64,000 bases of DNA from Cnuella takakiae (GCF_001953305.1 NZ_MTFE01000010.1:5240572-5304571), one strand, 5' to 3'. Numbered from the stretch's first letter, positions 1 through 8,377 are shown. The notes: generated from the letters alone by a model not told the origin. Made by a program: numbers and translations.

Positions 1-459
1 TAAGGTTTCTGTAAACAGGGGTAAAGCAATTCTTGCCGGCAGCTCCTTTGATTTATTCAGATAATCCAGGAGATATACCAACCGATCATTGTTTTGCTTT
101 TCGGCAATTTTCGACTTTGCTTTTAGGATTGCTTTCTGAAGTTCGCCAATGTCAATAGGTTTAAGCAGGTAGTCCAGAGCAGCATATTTAATTGCCTGAA
201 TGCCATACTGATCATAAGCTGTGATAAAGACGACTTCAAAGTTTACCTCCGGTAGTTTTTGCAACAAATCAAACCCTGTACCATCCTGCATCCGAATATC
301 CAGCAATACAAGCTGAGGGTCATACTTGCCAATAATCAAAACACCAGTCGCCACGCTATCGCATTCGGCAATAACCGTTACATCAGGACAGTGCTGCTTT
401 AAAAGCTCCTGCAGATTATCCCGGTTCGCGGCCTCATCATCCACAATAAGCACACGCAT
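1..459 (-). CDS. LytTR-type response regulator (partial, receiver domain)
   Basis: The N-terminal receiver domain reads into the window from the left edge; the C-terminus is cut off. It begins MRVLIVDDEAAN, has the acidic pocket (VDDE), the phosphoacceptor Asp in LVLLDIRM, the Thr/Ser switch in FITAYD and the conserved Lys in LLKPID. The sequence after the receiver is typical of the linker before a LytTR DNA-binding domain, but that domain lies outside the window. The ATG at 457-459 is only 2 bp beyond the stop of the upstream histidine kinase, so the two form a two-gene operon. Role inferred: kinase-controlled transcription factor. Family call is firm, output domain inferred. Confidence 0.88.
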   Translation of the reverse strand, partial: MRVLIVDDEAANRDNLQELLKQHCPDVTVIAECDSVATGVLIIGKYDPQLVLLDIRMQDGTGFDLLQKLPEVNFEVVFITAYDQYGIQAIKYAALDYLLKPIDIGELQKAILKAKSKIAEKQNNDRLVYLLDYLNKSKELPARIALPLFTETL

Positions 460-461
460 GC

Positions 462-2231
462 TTATAACCAGTTTTTAAGTGTGATCGAAACTAAAGTTCC
501 CTTTACCCCTGAACTGACTTCCAGGCAGATGGGCGTTTCTTTATGAAAGCTATTAAAAAGTTCAATGCGTTTTTTAGATAGTTTCAACCCTTTGCCAACG
601 AACTGATGTGCTGAATTAAAGCCAGTACCATTATCACGTATTAAGACCAGAATATTTTGTCCGGCTTTTCCAAGCGAAATACCGATCCTGCCTCCTTGCC
701 TCATTGGAGCTATACCATGTTTTACAGCATTTTCTACAAAAGGCTGCAGCAGCATTGCCGGAATCTCAGTGTTTGTGCTATCTATATTATCATGCGAATC
801 AATCTCATACTGAAAGCTGAATCGCATCTGCTCCATTTGAAGATAATCATGCAACATTTTGATTTCTTCGGTGATGCTCACAAACTCCGTTTTTTGCTCG
901 TCAAGTACATTTCGGGTAATGCGGGCAAACTGAGACAAATACAAGTTGGCGGATGAGATTTCGTTCTTATTAATCAGGTTTTGTATGCCAGCCAAAGCGT
1001 TGTACATAAAGTGTGGGTTTAGTTGGGCCCGAACTGATGTCAATTGGAGGCGGGCTATTTCCTGTTGCTGCGCAGCATGGGTAAGTCTATTTCTATGAAG
1101 CTTTAAATAATAAGCAAACAGAAGTGAACCTCCTAGAAGCACAATGCCTAAGACCATCATTACCTGTTGCAGGGAAAACATCGTGGTTTCAGATGCTATA
1201 ACCTCAAAGGGAATGGGAATAGTTTGAGCAGTGGTATTTCGCTTGAACTGTTCTGGAGCTTCCGGAATCACCAGAATTTCGTATTGGCCAGGATGGTTGA
1301 AAAAGGAGCTATTAATCCTCAAAAAAGGACGGGGACTATAGTAGGATTTCTCCCATGCGTTAGACACATAAACTGTATCAGTTCTTCCTGCAACAGAGCG
1401 CTTCAGGTAAACATTGTACATGTCATCTTGAATGGTGGGCTCCATTTCTACAGCCAGATGATTAATACTATCTGACCAGTTAAACTGTAGCTTTCCTTTC
1501 TCCCACTTTGTTCTATCGAAATGAAATTGTTTGTTGCTGGGAATATGATGCTGTTTGTATGGCCTAAACAGGTATTGATTATTATGATTGATTACTACAG
1601 ACCGCAACTGTGCGGCAGGAAGGTATAGGCTGTTAAATATGGAGACGCTTCGGCCCCTGTAATTGCCAGCCTTATAGATTTCCAGTTTGATCAATTTACC
1701 TCCAACCTGAAACTTACCCAGATAAGCAAAGGTCAATCCTTTGACAGAACGAAACTCTTGCGGCCTGGTCCACGATACCAGTTCGGCGCTGTCATTAGCT
1801 GTTACGTGGTAAATAAAACTGTCTGCGTTTTGTTGGGTAATTCCAGCTGCTGCTAATTCAATTTCACCAACACCATTAAGCCAATAAAGCGTAGCATCAC
1901 CATAATAACTAACTTGCCCCGCATGCTCTGCGGGACGCTTGTATTTCAGAAATACCTGAAAGTCCTCGTTACGACTTCCTCGGATCCATTTTTCACCTCC
2001 TGCTTCCATCTTGTATTGCAAAGAATCTTTAGTCGTATAGTAAGGGCCTGAAATGGTATCCATTCTCTGTGCATAAACTTGTACACATGTTAGTATGCTA
2101 AAAGCCAAAAACGGGAAGACTGGACGCCAAAGGCTTTGGCAATTGAAAGAAAAAAGTCGGAGCAATTTACCAAGAGACCTCGTACTTGTTCGGAATGCTG
2201 TAATGCGGGTTGCTTTTTGAAGAAGCATCAT
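462..2231 (-). CDS. LytS/YehU-type sensor histidine kinase
   Basis: 589-residue membrane kinase. An N-terminal hydrophobic segment near residues 36-55 looks like a signal or anchor, followed by a long extracytoplasmic region with no domain I recognise. A transmembrane helix lies near 356-376. The His_kinase domain follows, with the phosphoacceptor motif QLNPHFMYNAL near 403-412. The ATPase shows the N box (FVENAVKHG, near 500) and a G box (DNGTGF). This is the Bacteroidota architecture that signals to LytTR regulators, and the partner regulator follows 2 bp downstream. The first Met gives an unusually long pre-signal region, but no later Met lies before the hydrophobic segment, so the start is uncertain. 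Signal sensed: unknown. Confidence 0.88.
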   Translation of the reverse strand: MMLLQKATRITAFRTSTRSLGKLLRLFSFNCQSLWRPVFPFLAFSILTCVQVYAQRMDTISGPYYTTKDSLQYKMEAGGEKWIRGSRNEDFQVFLKYKRPAEHAGQVSYYGDATLYWLNGVGEIELAAAGITQQNADSFIYHVTANDSAELVSWTRPQEFRSVKGLTFAYLGKFQVGGKLIKLEIYKAGNYRGRSVSIFNSLYLPAAQLRSVVINHNNQYLFRPYKQHHIPSNKQFHFDRTKWEKGKLQFNWSDSINHLAVEMEPTIQDDMYNVYLKRSVAGRTDTVYVSNAWEKSYYSPRPFLRINSSFFNHPGQYEILVIPEAPEQFKRNTTAQTIPIPFEVIASETTMFSLQQVMMVLGIVLLGGSLLFAYYLKLHRNRLTHAAQQQEIARLQLTSVRAQLNPHFMYNALAGIQNLINKNEISSANLYLSQFARITRNVLDEQKTEFVSITEEIKMLHDYLQMEQMRFSFQYEIDSHDNIDSTNTEIPAMLLQPFVENAVKHGIAPMRQGGRIGISLGKAGQNILVLIRDNGTGFNSAHQFVGKGLKLSKKRIELFNSFHKETPICLEVSSGVKGTLVSITLKNWL

Positions 2232-2460
2232 AAAGTATGTTTGTTAAACGAACTTGTGAAACATTTTGCTTTCTTTTATAGGCAACGAGAATTCAATATG
2301 CACAGATTGGTATGCAAGCTATTTCAACTAGAATTCATGGTCAAACTACCATGCAAGACTTTCAGGTAGATAAATAAATGAATAAGTGGATTGTGCGATA
2401 GCTGCAATTCTATAAGGCCCGGTTTTCATGCAACAAAAGGGCTAAAGGTGCTATTTAACT

Positions 2461-2590
2461 GCTAACGTTCAACGCTGTGCTGCGGGGCAGTAACGCTGTG
2501 TCAGCCTGGCTACTGTACTAAAGCTTATTTGAAGACCTGTTGTACAGCTCCTATGCGTCAGCTCCGCTTGCGGCAACAATATGTTGTGCG
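2461..2590. repeat. attC-like palindrome S1
   Basis: 130 bp element with tips GCTAAC (2461-2466) and GTTGTGCG (2583-2590). The arms are imperfectly self-complementary (inner core GCGG.GC.G..ACGC on both arms). The GTTGTGCG tip lies 3 bp past the stop codon of the VOC gene, as an attC inverse core would. It marks the left end of the cassette-like run; the other flank is the upstream region of the histidine kinase. Confidence 0.6.
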
Positions 2591-2593
2591 CCG

Positions 2594-3001
2594 CTATCCA
2601 GCCTTGTACAAAGTGGTCACTTCTATTCTGTTGTTGTCAGGGTCAAGTGTCTCAAATTCGTAGTAGCCATCCCCTGTTTTCCTGGGTCCACTCAAGATCG
2701 GGTAACCGGCAGCTCTAAGCTCCAATGCTTTTTCCTCCACCTCCGCCATTGTCTCTACACCAAATGCCAGATGAATGATTCCCTGATGCTGCTTCCCTTT
2801 AGTGTCATTCAAGTTCGCAGGAATGTTGGGACGGTGCATGATTTCAAGTCTTGCTCCTGAGGCAAAGGAGAGAAAGTAGCTCTGAAACGCCTTTTGCGGG
2901 TTAACATATTTACCATTGGGCACTCCTCCGAAGTATTGCTGATAGTATGCTTTCAGACGCTCCAGGTCAGCCGTCCAGATAGCTACATGTTCCAGGTTCA
3001 T
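2594..3001 (-). CDS. VOC/glyoxalase superfamily protein
   Basis: 135-residue protein of the vicinal-oxygen-chelate fold. It opens with LEHVAIWTADLERLKAYY, the usual first beta-alpha unit, and ends with a second module carrying YYEFETLDPDNNRIEV, in which the Glu of NRIEV is a typical metal ligand; HVAIW supplies a candidate His. Length matches single-domain glyoxalase/bleomycin-resistance-like proteins. The substrate cannot be told from sequence. It is a single-gene unit between cassette-like sites (stop 3 bp from one tip, start 5 bp before the GTTAGA tip of the next), so it behaves like a mobile cassette rather than an operon member. Confidence 0.85.
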   Translation of the reverse strand: MNLEHVAIWTADLERLKAYYQQYFGGVPNGKYVNPQKAFQSYFLSFASGARLEIMHRPNIPANLNDTKGKQHQGIIHLAFGVETMAEVEEKALELRAAGYPILSGPRKTGDGYYEFETLDPDNNRIEVTTLYKAG

Positions 3002-3006
3002 ATTAC

Positions 3007-3057
3007 GTTAGATTTGCTTTAAAGTGAGGGTTTTGAGCGGAGAACGTATGTTGTGCG
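3007..3057. repeat. short attC-like site S2
   Basis: Compact 51 bp version of the palindrome family: GTTAGA at 3007-3012, just before the VOC start, and GTTGTGCG at 3050-3057, about 10 bp past the stop of the hydrolase. Most of the stem-loop is missing, so it looks like a deleted or fused site. Assignment rests on tips and position only. Confidence 0.45.
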
Positions 3058-3066
3058 TTCATATCA

Positions 3067-4152
3067 TCATCTTAGGTTGTGATATTTCTTTACTTCACCC
3101 AGAAACTTTGCCAGGTCAGCAACAAACTCGTTTTTTCGTTCGTAATGGATATTATGGCCAGTGTTTTCGTAAATGCCGTGGCAGATCAAATGTGGGTGCA
3201 TCTGATGCAACGCTGCATTTTGCCGCTCGAACGGCTGCAGGTCATCCTTACCAATTGGGTCCAGAATCAGCATCGGAACACTCAAGTTCCGGAAGATGAT
3301 CTTTGGTTCTAACATGGCTGCTGACTCAGCAAAAAGGGGAACAGCAGTTGATTTCCGGATGTTGTCTATAAACTGTTGCGCCGTTTGCATATTGAACAAC
3401 TTGAACAATCCATATCCAATGCCCCATGTTCCTACCGCAGTTTTTTGAATCCATGCAAGGTTATCAAATTGGCTACCTTTTACGCTCGAATCAAACAAAA
3501 CCTTATAAGCTACAAACTCACTAGTATAGGTTGTATCTACCACTTCCTGGTAGTAAATCTGATTTACCCGCTTTGCCAGTGAGTCTTCGCTCAGGCGGTG
3601 GTAAAAGCTGTTCATTGCAACCGAGCCTCCGTCTTCCAGCACAAGCCCTAAAACCAGGTCAGGATAAGCATCATAAAAGGCCGTGGCAACTGCACCTCCC
3701 CTTGACCAGCCTCCGACTACGGCATTCTTTATTTTATGCTGATCCATCAATACAGCAATATCATCCGCCACATGGTGTAAGGAAACTTCGTGGGCAGGAA
3801 TAGGAGTTTGACCATGACCATAGTAATCAATGCCGATAACGAAATACCCTGCTTTTACCAAGGAGTCTGCAATCGGCAGCAATTCGTAGGCATTACTGAA
3901 GCTACCGTGTGCCCATACCAGGGGGATGCCGTTGCCGTCTCCCCAGGTAAGGTAATGCATGCGGGTGTTCTTGGTTTGTATGAATTGTCCATGAGCTTTT
4001 TCAAACCGGAGAAAGTCAGCCTTTGCTCTTCTATAAGCTGCTGCCACCTGGTCGTCTATGGTAGTTGTGTGACCACGCTGTGCATAAATTGTCGCTCCAA
4101 TTAACAAGTGGACGAAAACAAGGAAAATTTGCTTCACAATATTGGAGATCAT
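3067..4152 (-). CDS. secreted alpha/beta hydrolase
   Basis: 361 residues. A signal peptide (hydrophobic stretch ending at ATIYAQ, near residue 24) suggests export. The alpha/beta-hydrolase core shows the oxyanion HG in WAHGSF, the nucleophile elbow GGWSRGG, a candidate acid Asp in the LDPIGKDD region and the catalytic His in TGHNIHY. It is therefore a catalytically plausible esterase or lipase-like enzyme of unknown substrate. It sits alone between two cassette-like sites (3007-3057 downstream, 4172-4305 upstream); the GTTGTGCG tip of the upstream site lies about 20 bp before the ATG. No operon partner. Confidence 0.85.
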   Translation of the reverse strand: MISNIVKQIFLVFVHLLIGATIYAQRGHTTTIDDQVAAAYRRAKADFLRFEKAHGQFIQTKNTRMHYLTWGDGNGIPLVWAHGSFSNAYELLPIADSLVKAGYFVIGIDYYGHGQTPIPAHEVSLHHVADDIAVLMDQHKIKNAVVGGWSRGGAVATAFYDAYPDLVLGLVLEDGGSVAMNSFYHRLSEDSLAKRVNQIYYQEVVDTTYTSEFVAYKVLFDSSVKGSQFDNLAWIQKTAVGTWGIGYGLFKLFNMQTAQQFIDNIRKSTAVPLFAESAAMLEPKIIFRNLSVPMLILDPIGKDDLQPFERQNAALHQMHPHLICHGIYENTGHNIHYERKNEFVADLAKFLGEVKKYHNLR

Positions 4153-4171
4153 TGTTTTAGAGTCCGCTTAA

Positions 4172-4305
4172 CGCACAACGTAGAACAGATTTCAGGATCC
4201 AAGGAGTTTCGGGTTTGGGTAGTTTCATTGCAATTCTATTGTTCAATAAAGCTATACAGTTTAAGAATTGTTCTTCAGTCCTGGTTTTAGGAACCTGATG
4301 TTAGC
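4172..4305. repeat. attC-like palindrome S3
   Basis: 134 bp, tips CGCACAAC (4172-4179) and GTTAGC (4300-4305). Near-tip stem: TTCAGGATCC on the left pairs with GGAACCTGAT on the right with one interior mismatch. It lies between the hydrolase start and the downstream side of the MmcQ/YjbR-like gene. Confidence 0.65.
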
Positions 4306-4379
4306 AGCTTTTCATTTGCTTACTTCCGTAACAATGCCAAGCTATGAGTGAATCGGCAAACTATCTTGCAGATTTTTCA

Positions 4380-4706
4380 CTATCTTTTTTCCGACCTAAC
4401 CACTTCATTATATGCCGAAAGGAGGGCTTCCATAACTATCTCTTTTTGTACTTCATTGAGTTCGAATGTAGTTGCTCCCTTTTCGCCCCACTTGTTAGGC
4501 ACAGGATAAATGTTTCTTTCGTCCATTTGACAAAACACACCCTGCTCCGCAGGTGTCAAGAAAATATTGGCTGTATTGTCTTTCAGCAAATAACTAGCAA
4601 ACATGCGTTTGCCAACTACCTTAAATCCAACTCTTTCAAAATGAGGTGCTTGCTCAGTTCCCAGAAAAGAAAGAGCCATTTCTGTAAAAGTTTCTACCGT
4701 CATCAT
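4380..4706 (-). CDS. MmcQ/YjbR-family protein
   Basis: About 108 residues, starting at the ATG-ATG doublet after CAACCC (4701-4706). It shows the MmcQ/YjbR (DUF419-like) pattern: an N-terminal helix, then a beta-rich middle (FERVGFKVVGKRMFASYL, then ANIFLTPAEQ), a NKWGEKGATTFEL loop and a C-terminal helix. Family members are small single-domain proteins with a CyaY-like fold, sometimes called DNA-binding; the biochemical role is not established. An upstream TTG would add three residues, but the ATG is the natural start. It is an isolated gene with attC-like sites on both sides, 21 bp from the GTTAGC tip upstream. Confidence 0.78.
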   Translation of the reverse strand: MMTVETFTEMALSFLGTEQAPHFERVGFKVVGKRMFASYLLKDNTANIFLTPAEQGVFCQMDERNIYPVPNKWGEKGATTFELNEVQKEIVMEALLSAYNEVVRSEKR

Positions 4707-4726
4707 GGGTTGCAATTCAAGTAGCC

Positions 4727-4853
4727 GCTAACGGTTTGCCGCTGTACGAAGGCGGAGGTTTTCAGCACTAAACTTTACTAGATGCACAAAGCTTCAAATT
4801 AACACCTCACTGTTACAGAAACACTCCCCCGCTTTTGTAAAACGGATGTTAGC
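4727..4853. repeat. attC-like palindrome S4
   Basis: 127 bp with perfect inverted tips GCTAAC (4727-4732) and GTTAGC (4848-4853). The arms continue to pair imperfectly (GTTT/AAAC, then AAGGCGGAGG against CCCCCGCTTT). One of the clearest members of the family; it separates the LOG and MmcQ-like genes. Confidence 0.7.
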
Positions 4854-4869
4854 GGGGCGTTGTTCTATG

Positions 4870-5451
4870 TCAAACAGTTTCCTTGCTAATCCATTTTCCA
4901 ACTGTCGGTGCTATATAGGTATTCATTTTGCCAAGTAGTTCGTCAATATTATCACTTACTAAAAGCATTTGCTGATTAACTTCTTTTAAAAACCCTTGGT
5001 CAACCATTGTCTGAACTAAAATATTAAGTGAGTCGTAAAATCCGGCAATGTTTAATATCGCAATTGGTTTTTTGTGTAGACCAAGTTGTGCCCAAGTCAA
5101 CATTTCAAAAAATTCTTCCAATGTCCCAAAACCACCTGGCAACGCAATTACACCATCGCATAGTTCATTCATTCTCGTTTTTCGTTCGTGCATTGTATCA
5201 ACCAATATCAGCTCTGTTAAGCTTTCGTGTGCAATTTCTTTTGTCTTTAAAAAGTTGGGCAATACACCAATTACTTTTCCACCTTCACTTAAAACTCCAT
5301 TTGCAACTGCTCCCATTAGTCCAACATTAGCACCACCATAAACCAAATCAATTTTCTGTTTAGCTAATGTTTGTCCAAGTAAAGTTGCTTGTGCTGTGTA
5401 AATGTCCTGTGTACCATAACTTGAACCACAAAATACTGTCACTCTTTTCAT
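4870..5451 (-). CDS. LOG family protein (TIGR00730-type Rossmann fold)
   Basis: 193 residues from the ATG at 5449-5451, chosen because MKRVTVFCGSS is the standard N-terminus; an upstream in-frame Met would add 36 residues without family support. The signature PGGFGTLEE is present, with the preceding MHERKTRM segment containing the conserved Arg/Lys. Characterised relatives hydrolyse nucleoside 5'-monophosphates to base and ribose phosphate (cytokinin-activating LOG activity); in bacteria the true substrate is often unclear. It lies alone between palindromes S4 and S5, and its stop is 15 bp before the GTTAGC tip of S4. Cytosolic enzyme. Confidence 0.88.
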   Translation of the reverse strand: MKRVTVFCGSSYGTQDIYTAQATLLGQTLAKQKIDLVYGGANVGLMGAVANGVLSEGGKVIGVLPNFLKTKEIAHESLTELILVDTMHERKTRMNELCDGVIALPGGFGTLEEFFEMLTWAQLGLHKKPIAILNIAGFYDSLNILVQTMVDQGFLKEVNQQMLLVSDNIDELLGKMNTYIAPTVGKWISKETV

Positions 5452-5497
5452 TCTTGTGTATATCTTTATTAATGTAAGTGTTGCATCTACAATGCCC

Positions 5498-5628
5498 GCT
5501 AATGTGAAAGCATCGGCGTTGTGGCAAAAATATAATTTCGTCCGTCTGATACAGCACAAAGGCTCAAAAGTGCTATTACCTTTGAGCCTTTATTTGTCAG
5601 CCGCCATAGCGCTAATGCAATGTTAAGC
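5498..5628. repeat. attC-like palindrome S5
   Basis: 131 bp with tips GCTAAT (5498-5503) and GTTAAGC (5622-5628). Inner arm GCATCGGCGTTGTGGC matches the complement of the right arm at 12 of 16 positions. Its centre carries a separate perfect 11 bp hairpin. Confidence 0.55.
5558..5591. terminator. perfect 11 bp hairpin inside S5
   Basis: AAAGGCTCAAA pairs perfectly with TTTGAGCCTTT across a 12 nt loop. A T-rich tail follows on the + strand and an A-rich flank on the other, so it could act as a bidirectional terminator after RidA, or be the terminal loop structure of the palindrome. Confidence 0.5.
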
Positions 5629-5654
5629 GTCTGTACACTTTCTTTTTCTACGTT

Positions 5655-6047
5655 TTACTTTACAACGGTTGCTTCCAGCTCCACCGTCAATGAAGCAAAA
5701 AGTCCTTTTACTTCAATAAGTGTGGTGGCTTGCTCAATCCCGTTTTTTTGAATAAACGGCACGTAAACATCCATACAGGTAGTGAAAAATTCCTGCGTCG
5801 ATGTTGTGTAAATGTTCAGTCTTACAATGTTTTGTAATTCGTAGGCAGCCTCGCTTACCAATTGCTCCAGGTTGGCAATTGTTTGAATGAGCTGGCTCCG
5901 CATATCTGCATTGCTTGGTACGCCGTTCGCGTCAAGGGCTACTTGCCCGGAACAATACAGGGTGCCAGCTGGTTGTTTTACTTCAACGGCTTGTACCGAA
6001 TTGGTGTTCTTGCCCCAGGCCCAGGGGTCAAATGTAGTCTTTTGCAT
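5655..6047 (-). CDS. RidA family (YjgF/Rid) protein
   Basis: 130 residues from ATG 6045-6047, the start that gives MQKTTFDPWAWGK; an upstream Met adds 23 residues that overlap the regulator's end. The Rid fold is recognisable from TLYCSGQVALDANG, the helix LIQTIANLEQLV and the strand FASLTVELEATVV. Classical RidA has an Arg (IVRLNIY here supplies one) binding the imine substrate, so 2-aminoacrylate or enamine deaminase activity is possible; the C-terminal Glu motif LTVELEA also fits. The gene follows a YafY-type regulator by 72 bp in the same direction, suggesting a two-gene unit inside one cassette-like segment. Confidence 0.85.
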   Translation of the reverse strand: MQKTTFDPWAWGKNTNSVQAVEVKQPAGTLYCSGQVALDANGVPSNADMRSQLIQTIANLEQLVSEAAYELQNIVRLNIYTTSTQEFFTTCMDVYVPFIQKNGIEQATTLIEVKGLFASLTVELEATVVK

Positions 6048-6119
6048 TTCACGTGTTTGATGGTGAGATACAAAATTCAAATGCACTTGTGACAGCCCTG
6101 TGTCAGGGGTCGACAAGGA

Positions 6120-6812
6120 TCAATGGAATTTTTCAAAATATTCTTGCAAGGTCATTTTATGGGGTTCAAACTTTTCAGCAAGCACTTCCATTTTCGCCAT
6201 TCTGTCTAGCCGGAAATACCTGAACCCTTTTCGTAAGCGGCACCATGCAATCAGTAACCAGTTTTCAGTGGTACTTATCAAAGCAAATGGTTCAATAGTT
6301 CGGCATGATGGTTTGTTACCCTCGTTTGTGTAGTCAATTCTTACTGCATAAAAATTTGTCAGTGCATACTGGAGTTGTGAAATATTGCTGCTGTTTCTTT
6401 CTCTGTTTATGTTTTGCTCAAAACGGGTTCTTTCGGCAAGTAGGTCCGCTTTGTCTTTTTCCGGTTGCCGGAGCACTGCTTTTATTTTGTCAATAGCTTC
6501 TGTATAATCTTTTATAAAAGATGCGTCTCTATTTTTTAATACCAATTGTTCGGCAAGGATTAAAGCGTTGGCTTGGTTTTCGGAGAACATTATTGGTGGA
6601 ATTCTGTAACCATCCATCAATGTATACCCTTTCCCATCTTCTGTTAAAATAGGTACACCTGCCTGTTCTAATGCCCTTATATCCCGGTAAATGGTTCGGA
6701 TGCTTACGTTGAACTTCTCTGCCAAACTAGTTGCGGTCAAAAGGCGCTTTGTCTGCAATTGCGTAAGAATAGCAGTTAATCGGGAAAGGCGTTTTGTGTC
6801 GTTGTCGTTCAT
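6120..6812 (-). CDS. YafY/DeoR-type regulator with WYL domain
   Basis: 230 residues. The N-terminal helix-turn-helix is clear: RLTAILTQLQTK, then SLAEKFNVSIRTIYRDIRAL with an HTH_11 recognition helix. The C-terminal WYL-like sensor domain includes the characteristic segment ENWLLIAWCRLRKGFRYFRL. Such proteins are ligand- or nucleotide-responsive transcription factors. The downstream gene, 72 bp away and co-directional, encodes a RidA protein, a plausible co-regulated target. Start is the ATG at 6810-6812; the inverted repeat 6838-6883 lies about 25 bp upstream and could be its operator. Confidence 0.87.
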   Translation of the reverse strand: MNDNDTKRLSRLTAILTQLQTKRLLTATSLAEKFNVSIRTIYRDIRALEQAGVPILTEDGKGYTLMDGYRIPPIMFSENQANALILAEQLVLKNRDASFIKDYTEAIDKIKAVLRQPEKDKADLLAERTRFEQNINRERNSSNISQLQYALTNFYAVRIDYTNEGNKPSCRTIEPFALISTTENWLLIAWCRLRKGFRYFRLDRMAKMEVLAEKFEPHKMTLQEYFEKFH

Positions 6813-6837
6813 CTATTTTCTAACCATTGATTCGCTA

Positions 6838-6883
6838 CCTTCGCCGGCGGCGTTACGCCTGACGTTTTAGGCCTTTGCGAAGG
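6838..6883. repeat. inverted repeat upstream of YafY-type gene
   Basis: CCTTCGC (6838-6844) pairs with GCGAAGG (6877-6883), with a second inner GCC/GGC pairing. It is shorter than the attC-like sites and lacks their tips, so it may be an operator, a terminator or a worn cassette site. Confidence 0.4.
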
Positions 6884-6996
6884 CAGGGGTACCCGTGTTC
6901 CTTCAGCCGATCCTATGTACAAATGTCATTTTTTTTTGGGAAGGTGTAAACCAGCACTTCAGCCATGCTTTTGCAAATGCAATGCTGCACGAATCC

Positions 6997-7295
6997 TTAT
7001 TCTTCCAGGTGGTTTTTCAAATCCATTCTTTGGTGCAGAATCCTGAGTATCATAAGATCATTATATGGTTCAACCCGATATGATATAATGTGTTTGCCCA
7101 CCCGATGCCCCATAACACTCTTGGCGATTACTGGATACTTTTTCCCAGTTCCGGATATTCAAGAACTTCCTGAAAGCTGGCCGTGAGCATTCTATGGTAT
7201 TTATCGGCCTGGCGTTCTGACAAGGTATCATAAGTGTACTCCCAAATCTCAACAAGATCTTCAATGGCTTTGTTGGTGAGGAAATACTTAGCTAT
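6997..7295 (-). pseudogene. ParE-type toxin, frameshifted and start-damaged
   Basis: Downstream of and overlapping parD by 8 bp is a reading frame with clear ParE features: AKYFLTNKAIEDLVEIWEY at the N-terminus, then LEYPELGK, then in the next frame GHRVGKHIISYRV and ILHQRMDL. The two halves join if one A is added to the A5 run (T5 on the + strand, 7139-7143), giving GKKYPVIAKSVMGHR. The start codon at the expected place is ATA (7293-7295), not ATG, with an in-frame stop just upstream. So the toxin carries two independent defects; either alone could be a read error, but together they point to genuine decay. The antitoxin remains intact. The RelE/ParE fold would poison gyrase or ribosomes if active. 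Confidence 0.75.
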
Positions 7296-7539
7296 TCCGC
7301 TTCTTTTTTGCTTTTAGTTGTGCCAGCTGATGTTCGGGATTGAAGTCCTTTGCAATGCCACTGTTAATGCCATCCTGAATGGCATGTCGCAGCGCTATTA
7401 CCCTGTTTTCTTCTTCTTCCAAAAGGCGTAGTCCAGCCCTGATGACTTCACTGGCATTCTTTAACCTGCCCTCCGTAATCCTGCTTTCAACAAAACCTTC
7501 GAAGTAATCGCCCAATGACACAGAAGTATTTCGTCCCAT
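7288..7539 (-). CDS. ParD-like antitoxin
   Basis: 83 residues, starting MGRNTSVSLGDYFEGFVE, the classic ParD ribbon-helix-helix N-terminus, followed by RLKNASEVIRAGLRLLEEEE and a basic C-terminal tail that would wrap the toxin. It is intact and complete. The stop codon overlaps the start of the damaged ParE frame, the usual parDE arrangement. Family role: DNA-binding autorepressor and toxin neutraliser. The gene lies in the cassette-like array; toxin-antitoxin pairs are common stabilising cassettes in large integrons, but here the toxin is dead. Confidence 0.87.
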   Translation of the reverse strand: MGRNTSVSLGDYFEGFVESRITEGRLKNASEVIRAGLRLLEEEENRVIALRHAIQDGINSGIAKDFNPEHQLAQLKAKKKRNS

Positions 7540-7617
7540 ATACTCGAGTTTTCCACAAAGTTACCAAAAACTGGTAGTTAGCAGGCCTGCTTTTGGAGGG
7601 GTGGTCGGGAGATTTCA

Positions 7618-7680
7618 CACAACGTAGAAGCATTGGTGATGTGGCGGAATTAATTATTCTTTTAGTCCGGACCAATGCTT
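7618..7680. repeat. short attC-like palindrome S7
   Basis: CACAAC tip at 7618-7623 followed by a perfect 10 bp stem: AAGCATTGGT (7628-7637) and ACCAATGCTT (7671-7680), with a further CGG/CCG pairing inside. A GTTAGC occurs separately at 7577-7582. The right tip is degenerate. It lies upstream of parD. Confidence 0.5.
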
Positions 7681-7851
7681 AGTGAATGTACTAGTGCTCA
7701 TTGCTTGTTTTGTAGCTTGCATAAATTCGGTCACGCGGGAACAAAAGCTGATTAGTGATTTACAGCTGATTGCTTGATTAGCACCCCGCCAAATTGATAA
7801 TACACTGTTGGCTGCTGGCATGTTTCTAATCGCACACAAATTCCAATATGC

Positions 7852-8346
7852 TTAATGGTCATAGCTAATCACTCTTGTTAGCTTCCACCCATCAACTCTT
7901 TTCTGCCAGATATGAACAAACTTGAATGTCCCGCAATCATCCTTTCCGTTTTCAGAATGACAATACCGATGCATACCTATTTCAATGGCTCCATAGTCTT
8001 TGATAGGATATACCTCAAGACTTCCAGGTATAAGCGTTCTTCTTAGTCCATTGTTTTGATCAAAAAGCCGACGTGTATTTTCAATTAACTGATTGTAATT
8101 TGTCAAACCACCATGGTCATGATAAAACTCAAGGTCGGTAGCGAATACTTTTTTTTGCTTGTCTAGGTCTCGGTTGTTGAATGCGTCAAATAACACGCTG
8201 TCCATGTGAGCAATGGTATCATATAAGGCTCTCAATGCTAGTGCATATGGCTTTGTCACTTCACTACTGCTCATTCGTGAAGAAGCGCAAGCAGCAGTAA
8301 TACACACTAAGGTTACATAAACAACAGCAGCTCTTAGCCTTTTCAT
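7852..8346 (-). CDS. DUF4440/NTF2-like lipoprotein
   Basis: 164 residues. The N-terminus has a signal peptide ending ITAACASS, a lipobox with Cys near residue 20, so it is probably membrane-anchored. The rest is NTF2-like (DUF4440): DSVLFDAFNNRDLDKQKKVF, then FYHDHGGLTNY, and a C-terminal beta strand WQKRVDGWKLTRVISYDH. Such proteins are small ligand-binding or enzyme-like barrels with no assigned substrate. A single-gene unit: an attC-like site (8378-8510) lies about 30 bp before its ATG, and a degenerate GCACACAA element lies just after its stop. Confidence 0.83.
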   Translation of the reverse strand: MKRLRAAVVYVTLVCITAACASSRMSSSEVTKPYALALRALYDTIAHMDSVLFDAFNNRDLDKQKKVFATDLEFYHDHGGLTNYNQLIENTRRLFDQNNGLRRTLIPGSLEVYPIKDYGAIEIGMHRYCHSENGKDDCGTFKFVHIWQKRVDGWKLTRVISYDH

Positions 8347-8377
8347 ATTGACTTTTTAATGTCGCGTTTCACCTGCA

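Noticed and set aside
6838-6883. Full attC-like site upstream of the YafY-type gene
   Set aside because: Length about 46 bp and no GCTAAC/GTTAGC tips; kept only as an inverted repeat.
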